This document shows, piece after piece, positions 1-6,411 of a stretch of DNA of 17,074 bases. Numbering within the stretch: the first letter of the stretch is position 1; each line of letters begins with the position of its first letter. The notes under the pieces are model-generated. The model was not told the DNA's origin, searched no databases, and saw only the letters and a list, made by a program, of their open reading frames with translations. This stretch comes from an uncultured Erysipelotrichaceae bacterium (GTDB lineage Bacteria; Bacillota_I; Bacilli_A; Erysipelotrichales; Coprobacillaceae), in contig CAJUOS010000048.1 in assembly GCA_910588075.1 (NCBI GenBank), forward strand, positions 1 through 17,074, written 5' to 3'. The position numbers and the translations under genes were made by a program.

Positions 1-1
1 A

Positions 2-838
2 CCTTTACATAATCCAGCACATTTAACTGGATATTACGCTTTTAAAGAAGCTATTCCAAATGCTGGTGCAGTTGCTGTTTTTGATACTGCTTTTCACCAA
101 ACATTAGAACCAAGATGCTATATTTATCCTATTCCTTATAAATTTTATGAAGAAAATGGAATTAGAAAATATGGTGCACATGGAACTTCACATTTCTATG
201 TATCTTCTAAGGTAAGAGAAATGCTTGGAAATCCTGAACATTCTAAAGTTATTGTTGCCCATTTAGGAGCTGGTGGAAGCTTAAGCGCTGTTAAAGATGG
301 AAAATGTATCAACACTTCAATGGGATTTACACCACTAGCTGGTATTATGATGGGAACAAGAAGTGGAGATTTAGATGCTTCTGTTGTAGAGTATCTTGTA
401 GATACGTTAAAAATAGATATGCATGAAGTGATTCATATTTTAAATAAAGAATCAGGTTTATTAGGTGTTTCTGGTATATCTAGTGATTTTAGAGATGTTC
501 AAGAAGCAGCCAATCAAGGAAATCAAAGAGCACAATTAGCACTTGATATTTTCTTTAGACGTGTTATTGCATATATTGGACGATATTTCATTGCATTAGG
601 TGGCTGTGATGCTATTGCATTTACTGCTGGTATTGGTGAAAATTCATCTTATGCAAGAAAAGAAATTCTTTCATTAGTTAGTGAAGCATTGGGTATTGTT
701 ATTGATGATGAAGCGAATGAAAATGGTCAAGGAGAACGTTTAATCACAAAACCAGAATCTAAAATTAAAGTTTTCGTTATTCCTACAAATGAAGAATTAG
801 TTATAGCAAGAGATACTAAACGTTTACTTCATTTATAA
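2..838 (+). CDS. ackA: Acetate kinase, C-terminal part (5' end outside window)
   Basis: Acetate kinase interconverts acetyl phosphate plus ADP and acetate plus ATP, the substrate-level phosphorylation step of the Pta-AckA pathway in the cytosol. The reading frame is open from the first bases, and 278 residues are visible. About 120 residues of the usual ~400 lie to the left. Family motifs seen are PLHNPAH at the left edge, VFDTAFHQT near residue 29, HGTSH near residue 61, the glycine-rich HLGAGGSLSA stretch, GTRSGDLDA, and the C-terminal FTAGIGENS nucleotide-binding motif followed by IPTNEELVIARDT. An internal ATG at 221 opens a shorter frame but is not the start, because homologous sequence continues upstream of it. 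No pta is visible. The gene ends just before an intrinsic terminator. Identification is secure. Confidence 0.97.
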   Translation, partial: PLHNPAHLTGYYAFKEAIPNAGAVAVFDTAFHQTLEPRCYIYPIPYKFYEENGIRKYGAHGTSHFYVSSKVREMLGNPEHSKVIVAHLGAGGSLSAVKDGKCINTSMGFTPLAGIMMGTRSGDLDASVVEYLVDTLKIDMHEVIHILNKESGLLGVSGISSDFRDVQEAANQGNQRAQLALDIFFRRVIAYIGRYFIALGGCDAIAFTAGIGENSSYARKEILSLVSEALGIVIDDEANENGQGERLITKPESKIKVFVIPTNEELVIARDTKRLLHL

Positions 839-844
839 TCAAGC

Positions 845-878
845 AAACTATCAGTTTATTTTAACTGATAGTTTTTTT
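845..878 (+). terminator. Intrinsic terminator of ackA
   Basis: The arms AAACTATCAGTT (845-856) and AACTGATAGTTT (863-874) pair perfectly around a 6-base loop, and an unbroken T run extends to 878. It starts 7 bases after the ackA stop. It also separates ackA from the adhesin gene that converges on it and ends at 892. Confidence 0.92.
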
Positions 879-891
879 ATAAAATCAAGTA

Positions 892-3800
892 TCATTCCTG
901 TCTCTCTTTCTTAGAATAAATGATAAAAATTATTATAGATGATAAGCCCATAAAATATAAATATATATCTAACCTTGTTTCATCATTTGTTTTAACATTC
1001 TTTATCTTATCTTCAATAAATTGTGGTTCATCCCCTAATTCCTCATGTTCTATCATACTATTTTTCATTATAACTGTTTGAATTTCATTTGTATTCTCAA
1101 CTACAAATTGAACATCTTGAGCTATTGTATATCCATAAATTGCTTCTGTTTCAATCAATGTATAAACTTGACCTACAATTAATCCCTCTATTCTATGTGG
1201 TTTATCAGTGGAAATCCATTCATCTATAAGATTGTTATTTTCATCTCTTAATTCAAGATGATTTCCTGATAACTCTTTTCCATTTATAGCATCTTGTTTT
1301 GAAATATCAACTTTTGTGATTTCATCTATCATTGTTATTTTTTGTATATCTTTATTATCATTAACAATAAATTCTATATCAGTTGCTTTTGTATACCCAG
1401 CTGGAGATATAATTTCTCTTAATATATATTTTCTTCCTACTAATAATTTATCTGTTATATATGCCTTCTCTGTTGAAATCCATTCTTCTATTATTTCCTT
1501 TGTTAAAACATCAATAATTTGTAATTTTGCTCCTTTTAATTCATCTTTTCCAGTTAAACTTTTTTTAGATATTTCAACCATTTTAGGATTATTAACAATC
1601 GTTGTTATATAAGTATATACCTTTGTTATTTGATCTTTGGAATCAACATTTATATCATACTTTTTATCAATTTTCATATATCCATCTGGTGCTTTTATCT
1701 CTTTAAGATAAAAATGTACAAGTGGTAAATCTAAATCATAATTAATTTTTCCATTCTTATCAGTAGATTTTATTGAAAGTAAAGTATCTTTTTCTACTAT
1801 CTTCTTTCCTTGATAATTATATATATCTTCTTTTGCATATAAACCTATAACTGCATTTTCTAGTTTTTGTTGTGTTATTCCATCTATTTTGATTGCTTGA
1901 ACATTTACTTTTTGTCTTTCATTATCAAAATCAATACTATCTATAATTAAAGTTTGTTCTTGATTTGCAGTTATTAAATCAACATATTGATCTTGAGAAG
2001 TCAAGACATAGCCTTTGGGTGCTTTCAATTCATGTACACGATATTTCCCTAATGGAAGCTCAAGAGTTACACTACCATCTTTTCCTGTCATAACAGTTTT
2101 AACAAGACTTCCTTTAAGATAGACTTTATCCTCTCGATAATCATAAATGTCTTCTTCTGCAAAAATTTGAACTTCCATCCCTGCAATTTTTCTCATTTCA
2201 TACACAAACTTTCCATCTTTATAATCAGTCAATACTTCTCCAAACTTTGATATATTCAATCTTGCAGATTTTAATTGATTAACCTTAACAAAGGTTACTG
2301 TTTTATCATATTCTACAGTTATTTTATGTATTGTTTTATCTAGAATTAAATATGATGGAACACTTATTTCCTGTATATAATAAGTGCCTGGTAAAAGATT
2401 AGATATGGTAACATATCCATCATTTCCTGTTTTATAAATACCATGATAATTAGACATATCAGCATTTGAAGAAATTTTAAAAATTGTTCCTGCTACCATT
2501 TTGCCTAATTCATCTTTCTTTCCAATCTTTAAATTTCCTCTTTTTAATTTATTAGTTTTAACAAATATTGCTTGTTTATCATATTCAACAATAACCTTAT
2601 GTATTGTTTTATCTAAGATAAGATATGATGGTACACTATGCTCTTGAACATAATAAGTATCTGGTAAAAGATTAGATAAAGTTACATACCCATCACCTCC
2701 TGTTTTATAAATACCTCTATAATTTGACATATCCTTATTCTGTGAAACTTTAAAAGTAACTCCTGTAACCATCTTCCCTAATTCATCTTTTTTACCAATT
2801 TTAAGTTTTCCTTTTTTCAATTTATTAGTTTTAATAAAAGTTACTGTTTTGTCATATTCAACAGTAACCTTATGTATTTCTTTATCCAATATCAAATATG
2901 GTGGTACACTCATTTCTTGTATATAGTAAGTGCCTGGTAAAAGATTAGATATGGTTATATATCCATTATTTCCTGTCTTATAAATACCATGATAATTAGA
3001 CATATCAGCATTTGAAGAAACTTTAAAAGTCGTTCCTGCTACCATTTTGCCTAATTCATCTTTCTTTCCAATCTTTAAATTTCCTCTTTTTAATTTATTT
3101 GTTTTAACAAAAGTACCTGGTTTATCATAAGTTACAGTAACTTTATGAATTGTTTTATCTAAAACCAAATGTGGTGGTACACTATGTTCTTGAACATAAT
3201 AAGTACCAGGTAAAAGATTGGATAAGGTAACATATCCATTGCTTTCTGTTTTATAGATACCTCTATAATTGAACATATCTGAATTTTTAGAAACTTTAAA
3301 AGTTACTCCTGCAACCATTTTACCCAGTTCATCTTTTTTGCCAAGTTTTAAACTTGTTGGTTTAAGATTATTCTTATTAGTAAATGATACTGTCTTATCT
3401 TTTTGAATTGTAACTTCATGAACTGTTTTATCTAGTATCAAATGTGATGGGACACTTGTTTCTTGAACATAGACAGTTCCAGCCTTAAGATTGTTGACAG
3501 TTACATATCCATTACTTCCTGTTTTATAGATACCCCTATAATTAGACATATCTTTGTTATAGGAAACTTTGAAATAGGTATTCGCAACCATTTTACCTGT
3601 TTCTTTTTCCTGCTTACCTAGTTTCAAGTTTCCTAGGTCAACCCATTTGACTTTTAATGAAGTAATATCCATTGGGTCACTTACAAAATCCCTATGTCCT
3701 AAATTTTGCATATTACCTGAAGAAGTCAAATCTAATATAGCTGCAAAAGTTTTCCCTTGAGATTTATTCCCAGTAGACCATGTTCCTAAGTTTTTAGTCA

Positions 3801-4491
3801 AAGGTGCTTCAAGATGAAACTTTGTCTTTCCATAAATTTTGACAGTTCCGCCTTTTTGCCTTTTATTATGTGTTTCATCTACATATGTCACATCATTCTG
3901 CAATGTAACACTGATACTGTTATCTGTCATTCCACTATTCAATGTAACACTAGGTGTTCTTTGAATAGTTCCATTTATATAAGCATTGACTGATGATGTT
4001 GAGAATTTCACTTTATAATCTGGTACAGTTTTATTTTTAATATAATTATTAAAATCTGTACAAATACTTCTTAATTGATCACCATCATAATAATGAGATA
4101 AAGTCAATGAGGTAACAACAACACCTTGTTCCTTACTTTTAAACCCACTCCATTGAGCAGGTCCAGTCCAACCATAATAAAGAACTTTTTTAACAGTTGC
4201 ATTATCATATACACTTTGAGTCAATTTTACTCCAGTTGCAGGTGTTGGTTTTTTATGTTGCATACAAAATGCCTGTTTTCCATCAACAGTAAAATCACCT
4301 ACTGTGCTTCCACCATATGTCAATTTCCCATGATACTGAACACTTGCATTTTTAGGATAACTACTATAAGCAATAACATCCTTAATATCATTGTTTCCTT
4401 TTAGAGCTATCATTGACATTACAATAGAAAAAATTAATAAAATTTTCCATGACTTACTCATAAATTCTTTTGTTTTTTCAAAATATTTCAT
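892..4491 (-). CDS. Cell-wall-anchored adhesin: thioester-like head, nine Cna_B-type repeats, sortase tail
   Basis: This is a 1199-residue secreted surface protein. The start is the ATG at 4491, 9 bases after AAAGGA; the longer open frame begins with a TTG at 4554 that has no ribosome site. A signal peptide is seen (hydrophobic core about residues 17-30). The head (about 45-285) resembles thioester adhesin domains, with FCMQ at Cys76 and LYYGW near 104. Nine Cna_B-like domains follow. Repeats 1-5 (288-743) are about 91 residues each and share GKKDELGKMV, NLLPGTYY and SVP motifs, with the Lys, Glu and Asn expected for intramolecular isopeptide bonds. Repeats 6-9 (744-1151) are divergent. The C terminus has VKTND (1166-1170), a hydrophobic segment and KKERQE, a variant sorting signal. 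Its likely role is adhesion to host or other surfaces; the ligand is unknown. No sortase is visible nearby. Confidence 0.9.
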   Translation of the reverse strand: MKYFEKTKEFMSKSWKILLIFSIVMSMIALKGNNDIKDVIAYSSYPKNASVQYHGKLTYGGSTVGDFTVDGKQAFCMQHKKPTPATGVKLTQSVYDNATVKKVLYYGWTGPAQWSGFKSKEQGVVVTSLTLSHYYDGDQLRSICTDFNNYIKNKTVPDYKVKFSTSSVNAYINGTIQRTPSVTLNSGMTDNSISVTLQNDVTYVDETHNKRQKGGTVKIYGKTKFHLEAPLTKNLGTWSTGNKSQGKTFAAILDLTSSGNMQNLGHRDFVSDPMDITSLKVKWVDLGNLKLGKQEKETGKMVANTYFKVSYNKDMSNYRGIYKTGSNGYVTVNNLKAGTVYVQETSVPSHLILDKTVHEVTIQKDKTVSFTNKNNLKPTSLKLGKKDELGKMVAGVTFKVSKNSDMFNYRGIYKTESNGYVTLSNLLPGTYYVQEHSVPPHLVLDKTIHKVTVTYDKPGTFVKTNKLKRGNLKIGKKDELGKMVAGTTFKVSSNADMSNYHGIYKTGNNGYITISNLLPGTYYIQEMSVPPYLILDKEIHKVTVEYDKTVTFIKTNKLKKGKLKIGKKDELGKMVTGVTFKVSQNKDMSNYRGIYKTGGDGYVTLSNLLPDTYYVQEHSVPSYLILDKTIHKVIVEYDKQAIFVKTNKLKRGNLKIGKKDELGKMVAGTIFKISSNADMSNYHGIYKTGNDGYVTISNLLPGTYYIQEISVPSYLILDKTIHKITVEYDKTVTFVKVNQLKSARLNISKFGEVLTDYKDGKFVYEMRKIAGMEVQIFAEEDIYDYREDKVYLKGSLVKTVMTGKDGSVTLELPLGKYRVHELKAPKGYVLTSQDQYVDLITANQEQTLIIDSIDFDNERQKVNVQAIKIDGITQQKLENAVIGLYAKEDIYNYQGKKIVEKDTLLSIKSTDKNGKINYDLDLPLVHFYLKEIKAPDGYMKIDKKYDINVDSKDQITKVYTYITTIVNNPKMVEISKKSLTGKDELKGAKLQIIDVLTKEIIEEWISTEKAYITDKLLVGRKYILREIISPAGYTKATDIEFIVNDNKDIQKITMIDEITKVDISKQDAINGKELSGNHLELRDENNNLIDEWISTDKPHRIEGLIVGQVYTLIETEAIYGYTIAQDVQFVVENTNEIQTVIMKNSMIEHEELGDEPQFIEDKIKNVKTNDETRLDIYLYFMGLSSIIIFIIYSKKERQE
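2263..3354 (-). repeat. Four in-register 273-bp tandem repeats (Cna_B repeats 2-5 of the adhesin)
   Basis: The units lie at 3082-3354, 2809-3081, 2536-2808 and 2263-2535, each encoding 91 residues. A more divergent first unit of 92 residues lies at 3355-3630. Units 2 and 4 resemble each other (YRGIYKT, YYVQEHSVP), and so do units 3 and 5 (YHGIYKT, YYIQE, SSNADMSN). The near-identical DNA around 2491-2563 recurs at 3037-3109, exactly 546 bases away. The block therefore appears to have grown by duplication of a two-domain unit. This pattern is read directly from the sequence; the order of events is inference. Confidence 0.92.
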
Positions 4492-4500
4492 TTTCTCAAA

Positions 4501-4506
4501 TCCTTT
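4501..4506 (-). promoter_or_regulatory. Ribosome binding site that fixes the adhesin start
   Basis: AAAGGA on the minus strand lies 9 bases before the ATG at 4491. The upstream in-frame candidates (TTG 4554, ATG 4536, ATG 4509) have no comparable site. Starting at 4491 also gives a normal signal-peptide n-region. Confidence 0.75.
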
Positions 4507-4534
4507 CATATTGATTTTAAAACTATATATTTTC

Positions 4535-4565
4535 ATAAAAGAAAAGTAGGTCAAATGACCTACTT
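4535..4565 (-). promoter_or_regulatory. Perfect inverted repeat with U-rich tail at the start of the adhesin transcript
   Basis: The arms AAGTAGGTCA (4544-4553) and TGACCTACTT (4556-4565) are fully complementary. In RNA, eight pairs with a 6-base loop are realistic. On the minus strand the hairpin is followed by TTTTCTTTT, so it has the form of an intrinsic terminator reading towards the adhesin. It lies immediately downstream of the predicted -10 box, so it could be a 5' stabilising hairpin, an attenuator, or an operator for a dimeric repressor. The sequence alone does not decide between these. Confidence 0.6.
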
Positions 4566-4572
4566 AACATTC

Positions 4573-4601
4573 TATAAAACAAATGTATTCCATGTTGACA
4601 A
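4573..4601 (-). promoter_or_regulatory. Predicted sigma-A promoter of the adhesin gene
   Basis: A -35 box TTGTCA (4596-4601) and a -10 box TTTATA (4573-4578) are 17 bases apart. Transcription would start near 4566, about 75 bases before the adhesin ATG. The -35 box lies inside another short perfect inverted repeat, TGACAAC / GTTGTCA (4596-4602 and 4609-4615, 6-base loop). That repeat could be a second hairpin of a longer leader or a protein-binding site. Confidence 0.5.
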
Positions 4602-4612
4602 CTCAAAGGTTG

Positions 4613-4651
4613 TCAGCCATACTTATTTTCATATATATAAATCCATTCCAT
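4613..4651 (-). CDS. Possible 12-codon leader ORF upstream of the adhesin
   Basis: A short frame, MEWIYIYENKYG, is preceded by AAAGGAG about 11 bases before its ATG. Its stop codon lies in the TGACAAC hairpin that also carries the adhesin -35 box. It sits between the terminator of the lipoprotein gene and the adhesin promoter, so only read-through RNA or an unseen promoter would contain it. It could be a leader peptide, a remnant of a lost gene, or chance. Nothing is recognised in the peptide. Confidence 0.22.
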   Translation of the reverse strand: MEWIYIYENKYG

Positions 4652-4673
4652 AATATTCGATTCTCCTTTCAAA

Positions 4674-4704
4674 TAAATAAAAAAAGTAAGATTTTTCATC
4701 TTAC
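4674..4704 (-). terminator. Intrinsic terminator of the lipoprotein gene
   Basis: On the minus strand GTAAGAT and ATCTTAC (4686-4692 and 4698-4704) form a 7-bp stem around a 5-base loop, followed by a T-rich run through 4674. It lies about 15 bases after the stop of the lipoprotein gene and separates it from the adhesin unit. Confidence 0.85.
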
Positions 4705-4719
4705 ATTTTTTATAAAAAT

Positions 4720-5262
4720 CTAGTTTCCAAATAAATCTTCTTCCCAATCTTTAGGTAATTCTTCTGTCTCATATCCAACCCCATATTGCCCATGTCCAGA
4801 TTCCTTTAGATGTTTTTTTATTTCTTTTTCTGTTTTACAATGATATCCACAATCAATACAAGAATAGCTTGTTGGTTTAAAAGTAACAGTATTTGTTTTC
4901 TTCTTTTTTGGAGTTGTTTTTTTATTTGTAGTTTTCTTTTTAGTTGTAGAAGTTTTCTTCTTTGTTGTTGTTTTCTTCTTTGTAGAAGTTGGCTTTTTTG
5001 TTTCTGTTTTCTTGCTTACAGTTGTCTTATTTTTTGTATCATCTTTCTTTGTATCTGTTTTTGTTTCAGTTTTCTTTTCCCCTTTCTTGACTTCTTTTTT
5101 ATCTTCATCATTCTTTTTAGATTGATCTGTTTTTTGTTTATCTTCTCTTTTCACTGTTTCTTCCTGTTTAGGAGCAGAAGCAGGTTCTTTTTCTGTGTTC
5201 TTTGCTGTTGTACAACCTACCATTAATATAATACACAGAATACCTAGAATAATTTTTTGCAT
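4720..5262 (-). CDS. Lys/Thr-rich lipoprotein with a C-terminal C2H2 zinc-finger-like module
   Basis: This is a 180-residue protein of unknown function. The ATG at 5262 was chosen because GAGGGG lies about 9 bases upstream and it gives a compact lipoprotein signal; the longer frame from 5295 adds 11 residues with no ribosome site. The signal peptide ends in the lipobox LMVGC (Cys17), so export and lipid anchoring outside the membrane are predicted. Residues about 20-128 are a low-complexity linker of Lys, Thr, Glu and Asp, probably unstructured and able to cross the cell wall. The C-terminal module has Cys135-X2-Cys138-X12-His151-X5-His157, the spacing of a classical C2H2 finger, then an acidic tail ending EEDLFGN. 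Metal binding is inference. It lies between azlD and the adhesin, and each flank carries a terminator, so it is probably its own unit. Confidence 0.85.
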   Translation of the reverse strand: MQKIILGILCIILMVGCTTAKNTEKEPASAPKQEETVKREDKQKTDQSKKNDEDKKEVKKGEKKTETKTDTKKDDTKNKTTVSKKTETKKPTSTKKKTTTKKKTSTTKKKTTNKKTTPKKKKTNTVTFKPTSYSCIDCGYHCKTEKEIKKHLKESGHGQYGVGYETEELPKDWEEDLFGN

Positions 5263-5295
5263 AATTGTTTTCCCCTCAATAAAAATTAATATCAT

Positions 5296-5343
5296 AAAAT
5301 ATAAAAACTATTTTAGTATCTTTTTACATTATACCAAAATAGT
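5296..5343 (-). terminator. Intrinsic terminator of azlCD
   Basis: On the minus strand the arms ACTATTTTGGTAT and ATACTAAAATAGT (5331-5343 and 5307-5319) pair over 13 positions with one G-U pair around an 11-base loop, followed by TTTTTATATTTT. It begins 8 bases after the azlD stop. Confidence 0.78.
5328..5336 (-). promoter_or_regulatory. Predicted extended -10 promoter of the lipoprotein gene
   Basis: The minus strand reads TGGTATAAT, an extended -10 element with a consensus TATAAT at 5328-5333; no convincing -35 box is seen. Transcription would begin near 5321, in the loop of the azlCD terminator. The new RNA would then hold only one arm of that hairpin and could not form it. It would run about 60 bases to the lipoprotein ATG. 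Confidence 0.4.
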
Positions 5344-5351
5344 CAACAAAC

Positions 5352-5666
5352 TCATAATAAAAATGAAAATAAACTAACAATATATGAAGTAAGCATTGCT
5401 GCCACAGCAACAAAAACCAAACCTTTATCCTTATATGCAAAATATATAGCAATCAAACAACCACCAATAGCACTATATATATTATTTGTTGCATATAAAA
5501 TACTCGGAAATGTCAAAGCAGATAAAACAGCATAAGGAACATAAAATAATAATGATTGTATAAAAGGTGAAGTTATCTCTCTTCTAAAAAAAGTCAAAGG
5601 AAGCATTCTAGGTAAATATGTACAAATTGCCATAACAAGCACAGAAATTAATAAATATAAACTCAT
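5352..5666 (-). CDS. azlD: AzlD-like branched-chain amino-acid exporter subunit
   Basis: This is the small subunit of the two-component AzlCD (YgaZH-type) exporter, which moves branched-chain amino acids out across the cytoplasmic membrane. It has 104 residues, the normal size for the family, with about four hydrophobic segments and the typical N-terminal TYLPRMLPLTFFRR motif near residues 17-30. Its ATG overlaps the end of azlC by 4 bases, so translation is probably coupled, and GAAGG lies about 9 bases upstream. It is followed by a strong terminator. Substrate assignment rests on family membership and on the azlC partner. Confidence 0.9.
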   Translation of the reverse strand: MSLYLLISVLVMAICTYLPRMLPLTFFRREITSPFIQSLLFYVPYAVLSALTFPSILYATNNIYSAIGGCLIAIYFAYKDKGLVFVAVAAMLTSYIVSLFSFLL

Positions 5667-6364
5667 GATAATTTACCTTCTTTCACTGGATAACGTACAG
5701 CTCCATAAATTGCTCCAAAAAGAGTAGAAATAATTAACTTAACTCCACTTGAAAGTATCGAAAATAAAGGTAAATAATAAAAAATAATAGCTATAATTGC
5801 ACTTACTAATACAACTTCCAATATAGGTTTAGATTTTGCAGATGCTGGTACAATGATAGCTAAAAACATTCCATATAAAGCTATTCCCATTGCATTTTGT
5901 ATAGAAACTGGCAAAAAATTCATCAAAGTTTCTCCCACTAACGTACCACATGTCCAACCCATAATAGGAACTAAAATAAACCCTAACATAAAAGAAAAAT
6001 TCAAAGTCCCCTCTTGAATTGAAGCAACACTAAATGTTTCATCAGTAATTCCAAATGAAACTATTAATCTTTGTAATGTACTCATTTTTTTATCAATTTT
6101 TTGACTTAATGATAAAGACATCAAAAAATATCTTGCATTAATCAATAGTAATGTTATTGCAATTTCAAAATAACTTGCCTGTGTTAACATTAAAGAAACC
6201 CCTGCAAATTGACCAGATGATGTTAAATTAGTAAATGAAATTAATGTTGCTAAGCCTAATGGCAATCCACTTGAAACAACCAACACTCCAAAAGAAAAAG
6301 AAACGGGAAAATAACCTAAAGCTATGGGTATCCCCTTTTTACACCCTTTTATAAAATCATCCAT
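5663..6364 (-). CDS. azlC: AzlC-like branched-chain amino-acid exporter subunit
   Basis: This is the large membrane subunit of the AzlCD exporter. It has 233 residues, as usual for the family. The N terminus carries the family pattern GCKKGIPIALGYFPVSFSFGVL (seen in two adjoining pieces at residues 7-28), followed by SFTNLTSSGQFAG near residue 44. Several hydrophobic segments follow. The ATG has GGAGGGG 8 bases upstream, and the gene overlaps azlD by 4 bases, giving a two-gene operon. No AzlB/Lrp-like regulator is present in the window, so control is unknown. Some family members export other amino acids such as methionine. Confidence 0.93.
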   Translation of the reverse strand: MDDFIKGCKKGIPIALGYFPVSFSFGVLVVSSGLPLGLATLISFTNLTSSGQFAGVSLMLTQASYFEIAITLLLINARYFLMSLSLSQKIDKKMSTLQRLIVSFGITDETFSVASIQEGTLNFSFMLGFILVPIMGWTCGTLVGETLMNFLPVSIQNAMGIALYGMFLAIIVPASAKSKPILEVVLVSAIIAIIFYYLPLFSILSSGVKLIISTLFGAIYGAVRYPVKEGKLS

Positions 6365-6411
6365 TCAACATTCCCCTCCATGTATTAAACATCATACATG
6401 AAAGCATATCA

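Noticed and set aside
221..838. Treating the ATG at 221 as the start of a short acetate kinase
   Set aside because: Clear acetate kinase sequence (PLHNPAH, FDTAFHQT, HGTSH) continues in frame to the left edge, so the gene is cut by the window, not truncated.
1316..1612. 98-residue plus-strand frame inside the adhesin
   Set aside because: It is antisense to a clear coding region with conserved Cna_B repeats and has no ribosome site or recognisable product.
2263..3630. CRISPR array or intergenic satellite suggested by the regular 273-base period
   Set aside because: The repeats keep one open reading frame and encode Cna_B domains. The unit is far too long for CRISPR and there are no spacers.
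4126..4404. 92-residue plus-strand frame opposite the adhesin head
   Set aside because: It is a shadow of the conserved thioester-like domain and no ribosome site is seen.
4492..4554. Longer adhesin N terminus starting at TTG 4554
   Set aside because: It has no ribosome site and overlaps the inverted repeat after the promoter. ATG 4491 has AAAGGA at good spacing and gives a normal signal peptide.
4810..5226. 138-residue plus-strand frame rich in Phe, Cys and Ile
   Set aside because: It is the antisense shadow of the lysine-rich lipoprotein gene. Its composition simply mirrors AAA/AAG codons, and it has no ribosome site.
5195..5377. 60-residue plus-strand frame across the lipoprotein start and azlD end
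   Set aside because: It runs antisense through a lipoprotein signal peptide, a terminator and the azlD stop, with low-complexity composition.
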